Shown: positions 16,324 through 25,261, counted from the stretch's first letter. The stretch: DNA of 36,337 bases from Clostridium sp. (GCA_023663815.1 JAMPGS010000018.1:1-36337), one strand, 5' to 3'. Numbers and translations are program-made. The notes: generated by a model from the sequence alone, not told the origin.

Positions 16324-17733
16324 ATGATTAAGGACAATCAAAAGTATTTCAATCGATTGCACTTGCTGGCGGATGCTGTGATTGTGGCACTCTCCTACTT
16401 GCTTGCATGGTATATAAAGTTCTGCACCATCTTTGCCGATACGGAACCGGGTGCGGGTGCGTTGGATATGGGAACCTATTTTAGCTTCCTGTATTTTGTC
16501 GTGCCCGAATATATTGTTTTGTATTATTTTTTCAACCTTTACGCGCCCAAACGGGCCACAAGGCGCAAGTACGAGTTTGAGGGAATCATAAAGGCGAATA
16601 CCGTCGGGATAGTCTTTTTTATTGTGTTCCTTTATCTGATTAAACAGCAGTATTTTTCCCGTTTTATGATGGGCGCGTTTTTCGTGATAAATATTGCCTT
16701 TACCACGGTTTACCGCACGGTGATACGGAATTTGCTGCTTTATTTTAGGAAAAAGGGCTACAACCTAAAATATATGCTTCTTATCGGGTACTCGCGGGCG
16801 GCCGAGGAATATATTACCAGAATCAACGCCAACCCACAGTGGGGCTACGTGGTGCGGGGAATCTTGGACGACAGGATTCCAAGCGGCACCCTCTATAAAG
16901 GCGTGAAGGTGGTGGGCAGGATTGAAAATATCAAGTATATTCTGCCGGAAAACAATTTGGACGAGATTGCCATCACGCTGGCCCTTAAGGATTACGACCA
17001 CTTGGAGGCAATCGTTGATTTGTGCGAAAAGTCGGGCGTCCACACCAAATTTATCCCGGATTACAATTCGCTTGTGCCCAGCCACCCTTACACGGAGGAT
17101 TTGATGGGGCTTCCGGTGATTAATATCCGCTATGTGCCCCTCACAAACACGCTGAACTGGGTTGCAAAACGGGCGATTGACATTATAGGCGCTTTTTTGG
17201 GAATTGTGCTGCTCTCGCCGATTATGCTGCTTGTGGCGATTATTGTAAAATGCAGCAGCCGCGGCCCGGTTATTTTTAAGCAGGAGCGGGTGGGGCTTCA
17301 CAATAAGCCTTTTTATATGTATAAATTTAGAACCATGGAGATGCAGAAGCAGTCGGCGGAGGAGAAAGCGTGGACGGTGCGTGACGATCCAAGGGTTACG
17401 AAGGTGGGGAAGCTTTTGCGGCGCACGAGCTTGGACGAGCTCCCGCAGCTTTTTAATATCTTGACGGGAGAAATGTCGCTGGTAGGGCCGAGGCCGGAGC
17501 GTCCGCAGTTTGTGGAAAAGTTTAAGGAGGAGATTCCCCGTTATATGATAAAGCATCAGGTAAGGCCAGGGCTCACCGGGTGGGCTCAAATTAATGGGTA
17601 TCGGGGAGACACCTCTATCCGCAAGAGAATTGAGTACGATCTTTTTTATATTGAAAACTGGACCATGTCGATGGATTTTAAAATCATGTTTCTTACATTA
17701 TTTAAAGGTTTTATCAATAAAAACGCTTACTAA
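16324..17733 (+). CDS. Priming polyprenyl-phosphate sugar-1-phosphate transferase
   Basis: The protein has 469 residues and starts surface-glycan synthesis by moving a sugar-1-phosphate from a nucleotide sugar to undecaprenyl phosphate at the membrane. About four N-terminal membrane helices (roughly 15-125) are followed by a Rossmann-like domain (about 145-265, YMLLIGYSRAAEEYI). The catalytic PF02397-type domain begins near residue 278: KRAIDIIGAFLGIVLLSP, the FKQERVGLHNKPFYMYKFRTM stretch, RRTSLDELPQLFNIL with the conserved Asp/Glu pair, SLVGPRPERP, and RPGLTGWAQINGYRG. This is the WbaP/CpsE architecture. Whether it uses glucose, galactose or another sugar is not readable. A weak AGCAGG site precedes ATG 16324. 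Confidence 0.93.
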   Translation: MIKDNQKYFNRLHLLADAVIVALSYLLAWYIKFCTIFADTEPGAGALDMGTYFSFLYFVVPEYIVLYYFFNLYAPKRATRRKYEFEGIIKANTVGIVFFIVFLYLIKQQYFSRFMMGAFFVINIAFTTVYRTVIRNLLLYFRKKGYNLKYMLLIGYSRAAEEYITRINANPQWGYVVRGILDDRIPSGTLYKGVKVVGRIENIKYILPENNLDEIAITLALKDYDHLEAIVDLCEKSGVHTKFIPDYNSLVPSHPYTEDLMGLPVINIRYVPLTNTLNWVAKRAIDIIGAFLGIVLLSPIMLLVAIIVKCSSRGPVIFKQERVGLHNKPFYMYKFRTMEMQKQSAEEKAWTVRDDPRVTKVGKLLRRTSLDELPQLFNILTGEMSLVGPRPERPQFVEKFKEEIPRYMIKHQVRPGLTGWAQINGYRGDTSIRKRIEYDLFYIENWTMSMDFKIMFLTLFKGFINKNAY

Positions 17734-17788
17734 AAATGGCGCGTATATAAATTAAAAATTTACAAATCTTAAGGATAAATAAATAAAA

Positions 17789-17818
17789 TTGGCAGGGTAT
17801 TGCCTAAGCGCTTAATTT
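17789..17818 (+). promoter_or_regulatory. Weak candidate promoter before the LCP gene
   Basis: TTGGCA (17789-17794, five of six) is followed after 18 bases by TAATTT, a poor -10. It sits about 80 bases before the LCP start. The 165-base spacer shows nothing else convincing, and read-through from the priming transferase is equally possible because no terminator is seen. Confidence 0.25.
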
Positions 17819-17898
17819 GTGCGAAAATAATAGTCTGTGGAATCGCCTAGGATAAAACGCAGGGTTATGCGATAAAGTAAAAAGGGGGAAATGATTGT

Positions 17899-19086
17899 AT
17901 GGCAACAGAACCTAAGAAACCTGTTAAGAAAAAGCCGGTTCAAAAAAAACCGGTTCATAAGAAGCCTGTGAAGCATACGGAGCCGGTTAAACACGCGGAG
18001 ACGTCGGGCAAGAAGAAAAAGCCAGCGTCGTCAAAAGCCAAGGCCAAAAAGAAACGCACGAGAATTATTCTTTTTGTGTTGGAAATTTTTATTCTGCTGA
18101 TTATGGTGGTGGTGCTTTACAGCGTCCTTAAAATAGAAAAAGTGGGAAAAGTGAATCTGCCGGAGGAGGAATTTGTCATCAATCCTGAGGTGGAGGAGAA
18201 GGTGGAAACCACCATGAAGGGGTACCGCAACGTGGCGTTGTTCGGCGTGGACTCCACCACCGGGGCGCTCACCAAGAATACGCGAAGCGACACGATTATG
18301 ATTGCTTCCATCAATCAAGATACCGGCGAGTGCAAGCTGGTCAGCGTGTACCGCGATACTTATTTGAACCTGAGCAACGACAGCTATAATAAGTGTAATT
18401 CCGCTTACGCAAAGGGCGGTCCTATGCAGGCAATCAACATGCTGAACATGAATCTGGATATGAATATCAAGGATTTTGTGACGGTTGGATTTGCGGGCTT
18501 AAGCAGCACCATCGATGCCTTGGGCGGCATCATGATTGACATTGACGATGTGGAATTAAAGCATATCAACAATTACCAAAAAACTATGGCAAGCGATATG
18601 AAGATAAGCTATACGCCGGTTGAGACCACAGGATATCAGCTTTTGAACGGGCTTCAGGCGACGGCCTACTGCCGAATCCGTTACGGCGGCGGGGATGACT
18701 TTAAGCGTACCGAGCGGCAAAGAGAGGTGCTTCTTGCAATCTTTGACAAGGCGAAAGGGGCTTCGCCGGCGACCTTAACCAGCGCGGTAAACGCAATTTT
18801 TGACAATGACGAAATTTATACCTCTCTTGATGTGTCGGATATCCTTGACATTATCGGCGATATTACCAAGTATGAGGTGGTAGCGCAGGGCGGATTCCCT
18901 GAGGAGAGCAGGCGCGCGACGGGAACCATCGGTTCAAAGGGAAGCTGCGTTGTGCCTGTTTCCCTTGCGGACAATGTGGAGTGGCTCCATGAGTTTCTCT
19001 TTGAGGACGAGGCTTATTCGCCCTCCGACGCGGTTCTTGAGTACAGCGAAAAGGTGGCGGCGGACACCAGCGGTTACATTAAATAA
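17899..19086 (+). CDS. LytR-CpsA-Psr (LCP) cell-wall glycopolymer ligase
   Basis: The protein has 395 residues. LCP proteins transfer undecaprenyl-linked glycopolymers to peptidoglycan outside the membrane. A basic cytoplasmic N-terminus (1-55) has repeated KKPV units, then one membrane helix (about 56-77). The LCP domain follows (about 108-285): NVALFGVDS (Asp118), NTRSDTIMIASI (Arg129, Asp131), LVSVYRDTYL (Arg152, Asp153), GGIMIDIDDVE and YCRIRYGGGDDFKRTERQR. These cover the pyrophosphate- and metal-binding Asp/Arg set. The long Lys-rich tail is unusual and may bind membrane lipids. AAGGGGG precedes ATG 17899. A strong terminator follows. Its position at the end of the glycan locus fits attachment of the exported chain. 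Confidence 0.93.
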   Translation: MATEPKKPVKKKPVQKKPVHKKPVKHTEPVKHAETSGKKKKPASSKAKAKKKRTRIILFVLEIFILLIMVVVLYSVLKIEKVGKVNLPEEEFVINPEVEEKVETTMKGYRNVALFGVDSTTGALTKNTRSDTIMIASINQDTGECKLVSVYRDTYLNLSNDSYNKCNSAYAKGGPMQAINMLNMNLDMNIKDFVTVGFAGLSSTIDALGGIMIDIDDVELKHINNYQKTMASDMKISYTPVETTGYQLLNGLQATAYCRIRYGGGDDFKRTERQREVLLAIFDKAKGASPATLTSAVNAIFDNDEIYTSLDVSDILDIIGDITKYEVVAQGGFPEESRRATGTIGSKGSCVVPVSLADNVEWLHEFLFEDEAYSPSDAVLEYSEKVAADTSGYIK

Positions 19087-19119
19087 GAAAAATAAAAACG
19101 CCGTATCAGCGGTTTGACG

Positions 19120-19150
19120 AAAAAGGGGCTGTCATTGACAGTCTCTTTTT
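19120..19150 (+). terminator. Rho-independent terminator after the LCP gene
   Basis: A 14-bp stem (19120-19133 with 19137-19150, some G-U pairs) with an ATT loop centres on GGCTGTC/GACAGTC and ends in five Ts. The A-rich 5' arm could also support termination from the other strand. Confidence 0.8.
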
Positions 19151-19177
19151 CACCAGTATAGAAAGGAAAAAACGGTC

Positions 19178-20113
19178 ATGGCAGAAGTGGACGTAATTAT
19201 CCCGGTGTATAAACCTTCAAAAAAATTGACTGACCTGTTGGACGGGCTTAAGGCCCAGACCTGCCCGGTACGCCGCATAATATTAATTAACACGGAGAAA
19301 AAGTATTTTGACGAGTATGCCCCGGCGGAATTTTGGAAAGGCTATGAGAATCTGCTGGTGCGCCATGTGACGAAGGGGGAGTTCGACCACGGGGCCACCA
19401 GAAATTATGGGGCGTCCCTGTCCGATGCGCCGTATTTTATCATGATGACGGACGACGCCGTACCGGAGGACAACCGGCTGATTGAAAGGCTTTTAGCTCC
19501 CTTTGAGGATAAAAAGGTGGCGATGTCTTACGCCAGACAGACGCCGGCGGCGGGATGCGGCGCGATTGAAAGCTATACCCGCTCCTTTAATTATCCCGAC
19601 GAGCCCTGTGTAAAATCGCTGGAGGATATAGAGAATATGGGGATTAAAGCCTTTTTTGCATCCAACGTATGCGCCGCTTACAGACGGGATGTTTTTGATG
19701 AATTAAAGGGATTTTGCGGCCATACTATATTTAATGAGGATATGATTTATGCGAGAGGGCTTTTAAACGCGGGGTATTCCATCGCTTATGCGGCCGACGC
19801 AAAAGTGGCCCATTCCCACAATTACAGCGGAATCATGCAGCTTCGGCGGAATTTTGATTTGGGCGTTTCCCATGCGGCCCACCCGGAGGTTTTTTCGGGC
19901 GTCCCGGCGGAATCGGAGGGAATCCGTCTAGTAAAGCAGACCGCCCTGTATCTTTGCAAAATAGGAAAACCGTGGCTTGTTTTGAAATTGATTTGGCAGA
20001 GCGGATGCAAGTATATAGGCTATTTTATGGGAAAAAGATACCGGTCTCTTCCAATAAAAATGGTGATTGCGCTTTCCATGAACAGGGAATACTGGCGGCA
20101 GGAGAGGCCTTAA
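19178..20113 (+). CDS. Family-2 glycosyltransferase, rhamnosyltransferase-type
   Basis: The protein has 311 residues. A GT2 domain covers about 1-225: VDVIIPVYKPSKKL, the motif GEFDHGATRNYG typical of RfbF/WbbL-like rhamnosyltransferases, the metal-site region MMTDDAVPED, and FNEDMIYARGL on the acceptor side. The C-terminal region (about 240-300) has a hydrophobic segment and basic residues, suggesting peripheral membrane contact. AAAGGAA lies a little far upstream of ATG 19178. It follows the LCP terminator, so it is separately transcribed or depends on read-through. Use of dTDP-rhamnose is inferred from the motif and from rfbA/rfbC. Confidence 0.88.
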   Translation: MAEVDVIIPVYKPSKKLTDLLDGLKAQTCPVRRIILINTEKKYFDEYAPAEFWKGYENLLVRHVTKGEFDHGATRNYGASLSDAPYFIMMTDDAVPEDNRLIERLLAPFEDKKVAMSYARQTPAAGCGAIESYTRSFNYPDEPCVKSLEDIENMGIKAFFASNVCAAYRRDVFDELKGFCGHTIFNEDMIYARGLLNAGYSIAYAADAKVAHSHNYSGIMQLRRNFDLGVSHAAHPEVFSGVPAESEGIRLVKQTALYLCKIGKPWLVLKLIWQSGCKYIGYFMGKRYRSLPIKMVIALSMNREYWRQERP

Positions 20114-20146
20114 AAATAGGATAATGATAACAAAAACATCAAATTT

Positions 20147-20180
20147 TTGTCACAAATTGAACACAATTGCCGGATATACT
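20147..20180 (+). promoter_or_regulatory. Candidate regulated promoter of htrA with 10-nt direct repeats
   Basis: TTGTCACAAA (20147-20156) and TTGAACACAA (20157-20166) are head-to-tail repeats one helical turn apart. They overlap where the -35 would be for a TATACT -10 at 20175-20180, and no good -35 hexamer is present. That arrangement is typical of promoters activated by OmpR-family response regulators, such as CssR for htrA in Bacillus. The regulator assignment is inference. Confidence 0.4.
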
Positions 20181-20261
20181 TTTAACCATAAAAGAACAGA
20201 AAGCGGCGGGCTTTAAACCGGAAGCTTTGGAAAGTTCAGAAAGGAAAAGAGGTAATTGATT

Positions 20262-21728
20262 ATGTACGAAAATAATTATCCAAACAACTACAACAATCAT
20301 ACTGCGGAGCAGGATTCCGTGAATTATACGAATTACGGGCAGGGAACCGGGAACACATATCATTATGGAAGCGGCGGAACTTACAGCGGCGCCAGCTATA
20401 GCAGCGGCCAGACGGGCAGCGCCGGTAAATCTGGAAAAGGAAATAAGGGCGGAATGGGTAAAAAGATTGCCGTGGCAATCTGCTGCGGATTGTTTTTCGG
20501 CATTTTTGCAGGTCTTGGATTTCAGGCCATAGACACGGCCTCGGACTTTTTGAAAATCGGAACAAAAAGCGGACAAAGCGAGGAGGCCGAACAGGATAAG
20601 GGGCAGCAGTCTATTTTGACAAACGAGGCAAACGCCATTTCCAGCGAGAAGCTCAGCGAGGAGGAAATAAGCGAGATACAGGAATTGATTTCCAGTCAGG
20701 TGGCAAGGACCACGGTTACGGATGTGACCGAGGTGGTTAAGGAAGTGATGCCGGCAGTTGTCTCTGTAAATAACCGGTACATTGAGAGAATGAGCTTTTT
20801 CGGGCAGGAGTTTAGTCAGGAAGCGGGCGGCTCCGGTTCGGGCATTATTGTAGGAAAGAACGACACGGAGCTTTTGATTGTCACCAATTACCATGTGGTG
20901 GAATCCGCCGAGGAGTTGACGGTGCAGTTTACGGACGGCAGCCAGTCTTCCGCTCAGACGAAAGGGTTTGACGTGAATAAGGATTTGGCGGTAATTGCGG
21001 TGCAGCTTACGGATTTGGAGAGCGATACCATGAACCAGATTGCCATTGCAAAGCTTGGAAGCTCCAAGGATCTTACGGTAGGAGAGCCGGTTATTGCAAT
21101 TGGAAACGCCTTAGGTTATGGGCAGTCGGTTACAACCGGGGTTGTGAGCGCTCTTGACAGGGTGATTGCGGACGGCAGCACGCAGAGCGTCCAGTATGAG
21201 GATATGGAAATTAACACCTTTATTCAAACCGACGCGGCCATCAATCCCGGAAATTCAGGCGGCGCGCTTATCAACAGCAAGGGTGAAGTGATTGGTATTA
21301 ACTCCAACAAAATCGGCGGTTCCACGATTGAGGGCATGGGTTATGCAATTCCCATTTCTGACGCCGAACCCATCATCGAGGATTTGATGACAAAGCAGAC
21401 GCGGATTAAGGTGAGCGAAGCAAAGAGGGGATACCTTGGAATCACCGGCGCGGACGTAAATCAGGAATCGGCTTCCCTCTACGGACTGCCCCTAGGCGTG
21501 TACGTTTCCAACGTGGTGGAAGGCACGGGAGCGGATAAAGCCGGACTTATCAGAGGCGACATTATCACCGCAATTAACGGCGAGGAAGTAAATTCCATGG
21601 CGGAGCTCAAGGAGGAGCTTGCCTATTATGAGGCCGGAACCACGGTAGAGCTCACGATTATGCAGGGCAGCCCCACAGGCTATCAGGCTAAAACGGTAGA
21701 GATAACGCTGGGGCGGAATACGCAGTAA
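20262..21728 (+). CDS. htrA: HtrA/DegP-like membrane-anchored serine protease
   Basis: The protein has 488 residues and degrades or refolds damaged exported proteins at the cell surface. The N-terminus (1-66) is a Tyr/Asn/Gly/Ser-rich cytoplasmic tail, then one membrane helix (about 68-90). The trypsin-like domain has the full triad: His211 in TNYHVV, Asp241 in NKDLAVI, Ser332 in NPGNSGG. One PDZ domain follows (about 395-480, RGYLGITGADV, YVSNVVEGTGADKAGL). I chose ATG 20262 with AGAGG nine bases upstream over an in-frame TTG at 20256. The direct repeats upstream suggest stress control. A terminator follows, so it is probably monocistronic. Location beside the glycan locus fits envelope quality control. 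Confidence 0.95.
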   Translation: MYENNYPNNYNNHTAEQDSVNYTNYGQGTGNTYHYGSGGTYSGASYSSGQTGSAGKSGKGNKGGMGKKIAVAICCGLFFGIFAGLGFQAIDTASDFLKIGTKSGQSEEAEQDKGQQSILTNEANAISSEKLSEEEISEIQELISSQVARTTVTDVTEVVKEVMPAVVSVNNRYIERMSFFGQEFSQEAGGSGSGIIVGKNDTELLIVTNYHVVESAEELTVQFTDGSQSSAQTKGFDVNKDLAVIAVQLTDLESDTMNQIAIAKLGSSKDLTVGEPVIAIGNALGYGQSVTTGVVSALDRVIADGSTQSVQYEDMEINTFIQTDAAINPGNSGGALINSKGEVIGINSNKIGGSTIEGMGYAIPISDAEPIIEDLMTKQTRIKVSEAKRGYLGITGADVNQESASLYGLPLGVYVSNVVEGTGADKAGLIRGDIITAINGEEVNSMAELKEELAYYEAGTTVELTIMQGSPTGYQAKTVEITLGRNTQ

Positions 21729-21756
21729 GGTAAAAGGTTTTATGAAAGAAATAGTG

Positions 21757-21803
21757 GCGGGCTATCGGGAAGCGTAAAAGCGGACTGATAGCCCGCTATT
21801 TTT
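21757..21803 (+). terminator. Rho-independent terminator after htrA
   Basis: GCGGGCTATC (21757-21766) pairs perfectly with GATAGCCCGC (21787-21796), followed by TATTTTTG. The 20-base loop may fold further. Confidence 0.8.
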
Positions 21804-21937
21804 GTGCGGGAGAGCTTGCACATCCGGTTGGCAGCCGCTGGGTTCAGCGAGACAGAAACCGCGCCGGTGGAATTCTTTTTAAGTCCTGCACATAAATTAG
21901 TAAAAAGATGTTCAGGAGCAATTTTGCAGGAGAAGCT

Positions 21938-22384
21938 ATGAAGAAAGCTGTGAAGAAAAGCTGGATAGGTTTTGTAAAGTGTGGATTAATCACTCTGGCG
22001 GCCGCGGCGGCCTGCCTGCTTACAGGGTGCGCAAAAGAAAAAGACCCGCTGGAAAAAATAAAAGACTTGGAGTTTACTGTTTTGGCGGAGGAAAATATTC
22101 CAGAGGAGCTCAAGACGGTGATAGAAGAAAAGAAAGGGAACAGCTTTAAGGTTACATATCAGGATAACGGATTTTTGTATATCTGTATTGGTTATGGCGA
22201 GCAGGTTAGCGGCGGATACAGCATTGTGGTGAACGCGCTGTATCTGACGGAAAATGCAATTTATGTGGATACTACTCTTCTAGGGCCCGACCCTTCGGAT
22301 TCGGGAATTAAAAAGAATACTCCTTCTTACCCGTACATCGTCATCAAGACGGAGCTGGTGGATAAGCCGGTGGTGTTCAATTAA
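21938..22384 (+). CDS. PrcB-like lipoprotein
   Basis: The protein has 148 residues. The N-terminus is a lipoprotein signal: a basic start (MKKAVKKSW), a hydrophobic stretch and lipobox LLTGC with the lipidated Cys at 31. The mature part (about 50-130: ENIPEELKTVIEEKKGN, GFLYICIGYGEQVSGGYSI, then alternating strands) resembles the PrcB C-terminal domain, found in regulators of the PrtP/dentilisin protease complex and in many Firmicutes lipoproteins of unknown role. AGGAGAAG five bases before ATG 21938 sets the start; an in-frame ATG at 21908 would place extra residues before the signal. It lies between the htrA terminator and its own terminator. A link to HtrA is possible but only positional. 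Confidence 0.75.
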   Translation: MKKAVKKSWIGFVKCGLITLAAAAACLLTGCAKEKDPLEKIKDLEFTVLAEENIPEELKTVIEEKKGNSFKVTYQDNGFLYICIGYGEQVSGGYSIVVNALYLTENAIYVDTTLLGPDPSDSGIKKNTPSYPYIVIKTELVDKPVVFN

Positions 22385-22417
22385 AATTTATAGCGTAAAA
22401 ATCCTATGATTTTTCGC

Positions 22418-22470
22418 AAAATACACTGGAAATAGTCGCTTTGAAGTGACTTTTGCAGTGTATTTTTTAT
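22418..22470 (+). terminator. Rho-independent terminator after the PrcB-like gene
   Basis: AAAATACACTG (22418-22428) pairs with CAGTGTATTTT (22456-22466), enclosing a second inner stem (AGTCGCTT/AAGTGACT). A run of Ts ends it. Bases 22471-22619 beyond are AT-rich and show no gene. Confidence 0.85.
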
Positions 22471-22619
22471 TCTGACGATTGGTTCATTGGCCTTGAAAAA
22501 TGTCTATGAGGGAGTTTTATTGGACATATAATATGCGATAATAATTTTAATTTCAGATGAGGAATGGATTATTTTTGTTTGTACTTCATATGAATGTTTA
22601 TGTTTATTTAAAAACAGAC

Positions 22620-22648
22620 TTGTGAAAATATTGGGACTGTTATATAAT
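22620..22648 (+). promoter_or_regulatory. Promoter of the restriction-modification gene
   Basis: TTGTGA (22620-22625) and a perfect TATAAT (22643-22648) are 17 bases apart. Transcription should begin near 22655, only a few bases before AAGGAGG (22657-22663). The mRNA leader would therefore be about 17 bases, unusually short for a gene with a full ribosome site. Confidence 0.65.
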
Positions 22649-22671
22649 TTAGTAAAAAGGAGGCTGACGTA

Positions 22672-25245
22672 ATGGCATATAGTACTCTATTCAAGTTGGA
22701 TTCAACTGATATTGCTTCCGAAGCGGAGGTTGAAACGAGACTTTTGGCAAAACTCTTTGCTGATTTAGGATATCCCGCTCAAAATGTTGTTCCTAAGGAA
22801 CGGATTAAAGCGTTAAAAATATATGACGGACGAAAAACTTCTATGAAAGAAGTTGATTTTTTCCTCAAGGATTCTAATGGAAATGTGCGAGTTGTTGTCG
22901 AAGCAAAAGAGCCGTCTACGAATATTTTAGACGCATGGGGCCAAGCGGCAAGTTACGCGCTAAGTTATAATAGAGATAAGTCGCTCGAATACCAAAAAAT
23001 TAAATGGTTATTGATATCCAATGGGCATGTTACCGGTCTTTTTCCACATGACAGTGAAACTCCAATTGTTACACTTCAATTGTCGGACTTTGCCAGTGGG
23101 ACGCCGCCCTATGTTACGCTGAGAACATATATAAAATATGATTCAATAGGCGATACTCCGAAAGCAAGTATCCCATTTCATTCGCTTCCGCCGCAGAAGC
23201 TAAACCAATTGTTTGCCGATTCACATAATCTGGTGTGGAAAAAAGAAAAGCTGGCTCCTGCTGATGCTTTTTTTGAGTTTTGTAAATTTATTTTTATAAA
23301 AATTCAGGAAGATAAAAAAAGAGAAAGACTTCCTATTGAAACAGAACCGTATATGATTCCATTGACTGAAGCGTGGCTGAAGGCGCAAAGTACTACGAGC
23401 GCACATCCGGTTCGTGATATCTTATTTGCGAATCTTCATGCGGAGCTTGAGGAATCCATCCGTTCTCAGGATAAAAAAAGAATTTTTGAAAAAGACGAAA
23501 CCTTAAAATTATCAGCATCAACTTGTGCAGAGTTAATAAAATCTTTTCAAGCAGTCAACCTTAGTTCCATTGACGAAGATTTAAACGGACGAATGTTTGA
23601 AGTATTTTTAACTGCTTCGATTCGAGGAAAGGACTTAGGACAGTTTTTTACACCGAGGTCTGTCGTTGATTTTATGACGCGCATAGCATTGCGTAATGTT
23701 GAGATTAAAAATCCGCCAAAAGTATTAGATGCTTGTTGCGGTACGGCGGGTTTTTTGATTGAAGTTATGGCCTATCTCACTGGACGTCTGCGTAATGATG
23801 CCCGTTTGACGGATATAGAACGTGAAGCAATTAGAAAGAAAATATGCAATGAATGTTTGTATGGCATTGAGGCAAATGAACGTGTTGCCAGAATTGCGCG
23901 TATAAATATGTATTTACATGGTGATGGCGGGTCGCATATATTTCATGGAGATGGCCTTGATTTAGAACCTCGCTTTTCTGCGGATATGACGATTGAACGG
24001 CGTGAAGAAATAGAAGAATTCAGAGAGACGATAGTTGAAGGAACTTTTGATTTGATATTAACAAATCCGCCTTTTAGCATGAATTATTCTTCTTCAAATG
24101 CGGATGAAAAGCGTATACTTAATCAACATGAATTAACGCAGGGAGAGTTTTCAGCCAAATCAAGCATACTTTTTCTTAATCGCTATTTGGAGTTGCTTAC
24201 GAGCGGAGGTGAGATGCTGATAATTTTGGACGATACGGTGATTAATGGAAAAACCTTTGAAAAAGTGAGAACTTGGATATTGGAGCATTTTATCGTGCTG
24301 GGAATACACTCGCTTCCATTTAATGCTTTTTTTAAAGCTAAAGCAAATATAAAAACGTCCATTTTGCATTTGAGGAAGAAAGTAACCCAACAAGAAAGGC
24401 AGTGCGGTGTATTTATGTCCGTATCCAACAATATCGGGCATGATAATTCTTTGCGGGATACTCCATTTCGTAATAATTTAACGGAGATTTTAATTGCATA
24501 TTTAGAATGGCAGCGTACAGGCGTATTAAAAGAGATGATTCGGGATAACGCAGACCCTTTTGAAAATTTGGAGTGCCCGCAGCAATATTGGTTAATTCCT
24601 CCCGAAAAATTTATAAGTGAACGATTTGATGCTTTTTTCTATTGTCCTGATTTGCATGAAACATATAGAGATTTACAGAAAGCGGCATCTTTGAAAATGA
24701 TTAATCTTGTTGAAGCATCCACATTGACACGAAGAAAAAAATTAATTGGTGCGGATAAGGAATTGCTTAGACGAAGCGGACAGATATATAAATATATTGA
24801 AATTGGCGACGTTACGCAGTATGGGCTGATAACAAAATATGTAGAAGGGTTATTTGAGGATATTCCGACGCGCGGCGAATATCAAATCCATACGGGAGAT
24901 ATTCTTTTAGCGTTAAATAATAGTTCGCGCGGGACAGTGGTATTAGTGCCGCCAGAATTCGATAATGCTATTTGTACTTCCGGGTTTTTAGTTATTGTTC
25001 CAGAAAATCGGGAGCATGGCTTACTTCTTTGGTATGCGCTTAGAAGTGAAATATGCCGTAAACAGATATATTATTTAGCGCAAACAGCCAGCCAGCCGGA
25101 ATTAAAATTAGATGCATGGAATCAATATTTTAAAATTCCATTGCCTGTGGGCAAGAAAAGGGACGAAGCAATAAAAAAAGCTGAAGAATTTTATGGCTAT
25201 TTGGAAAAGTTAGCTAATATTGATGAATATTGTTTTAGTTTATAA
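22672..25245 (+). CDS. Single-chain restriction-modification enzyme (nuclease, N6-adenine methylase, one target-recognition domain)
   Basis: The protein has 857 residues in three parts. An HsdR-N-like nuclease (about 10-125) shows Glu19, Asp62, EAK at 77-79 and a QAASY motif at 91-95, the PD-(D/E)xK plus QxxxY set. An HsdM-like N6-adenine methylase (about 240-570) has FFTPRSVVDFM, motif I LDACCGTAG (352-360) and motif IV NPPF (465-468). The last part (about 640-855) resembles one HsdS half: YIEIGDVTQYGL, TGDILLALNN, WYALRSEICR, QPELKLDAWNQ. All three activities in one chain point to a type IIG/IIL-like enzyme rather than an HsdM subunit; no hsdR or hsdS is adjacent. The gene is AT-rich and flanked by native genes, so probably acquired. 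AAGGAGG gives a strong start. Confidence 0.85.
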   Translation: MAYSTLFKLDSTDIASEAEVETRLLAKLFADLGYPAQNVVPKERIKALKIYDGRKTSMKEVDFFLKDSNGNVRVVVEAKEPSTNILDAWGQAASYALSYNRDKSLEYQKIKWLLISNGHVTGLFPHDSETPIVTLQLSDFASGTPPYVTLRTYIKYDSIGDTPKASIPFHSLPPQKLNQLFADSHNLVWKKEKLAPADAFFEFCKFIFIKIQEDKKRERLPIETEPYMIPLTEAWLKAQSTTSAHPVRDILFANLHAELEESIRSQDKKRIFEKDETLKLSASTCAELIKSFQAVNLSSIDEDLNGRMFEVFLTASIRGKDLGQFFTPRSVVDFMTRIALRNVEIKNPPKVLDACCGTAGFLIEVMAYLTGRLRNDARLTDIEREAIRKKICNECLYGIEANERVARIARINMYLHGDGGSHIFHGDGLDLEPRFSADMTIERREEIEEFRETIVEGTFDLILTNPPFSMNYSSSNADEKRILNQHELTQGEFSAKSSILFLNRYLELLTSGGEMLIILDDTVINGKTFEKVRTWILEHFIVLGIHSLPFNAFFKAKANIKTSILHLRKKVTQQERQCGVFMSVSNNIGHDNSLRDTPFRNNLTEILIAYLEWQRTGVLKEMIRDNADPFENLECPQQYWLIPPEKFISERFDAFFYCPDLHETYRDLQKAASLKMINLVEASTLTRRKKLIGADKELLRRSGQIYKYIEIGDVTQYGLITKYVEGLFEDIPTRGEYQIHTGDILLALNNSSRGTVVLVPPEFDNAICTSGFLVIVPENREHGLLLWYALRSEICRKQIYYLAQTASQPELKLDAWNQYFKIPLPVGKKRDEAIKKAEEFYGYLEKLANIDEYCFSL

Positions 25246-25261
25246 ATGAGGGGGCGATGAA

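Noticed and set aside
16765-17589. Minus-strand open frame of 274 codons
   Set aside because: It is antisense to the conserved domain of the priming transferase and is rich in His/Arg/Pro, as expected of a shadow frame.
17734-17898. Riboswitch before the LCP gene
   Set aside because: No conserved riboswitch core could be recognised and the only stems are short.
22471-25261. Transposon or integrated element carrying the restriction-modification gene
   Set aside because: No terminal inverted repeats, flanking direct repeats, transposase or integrase could be seen; only base composition suggests transfer.
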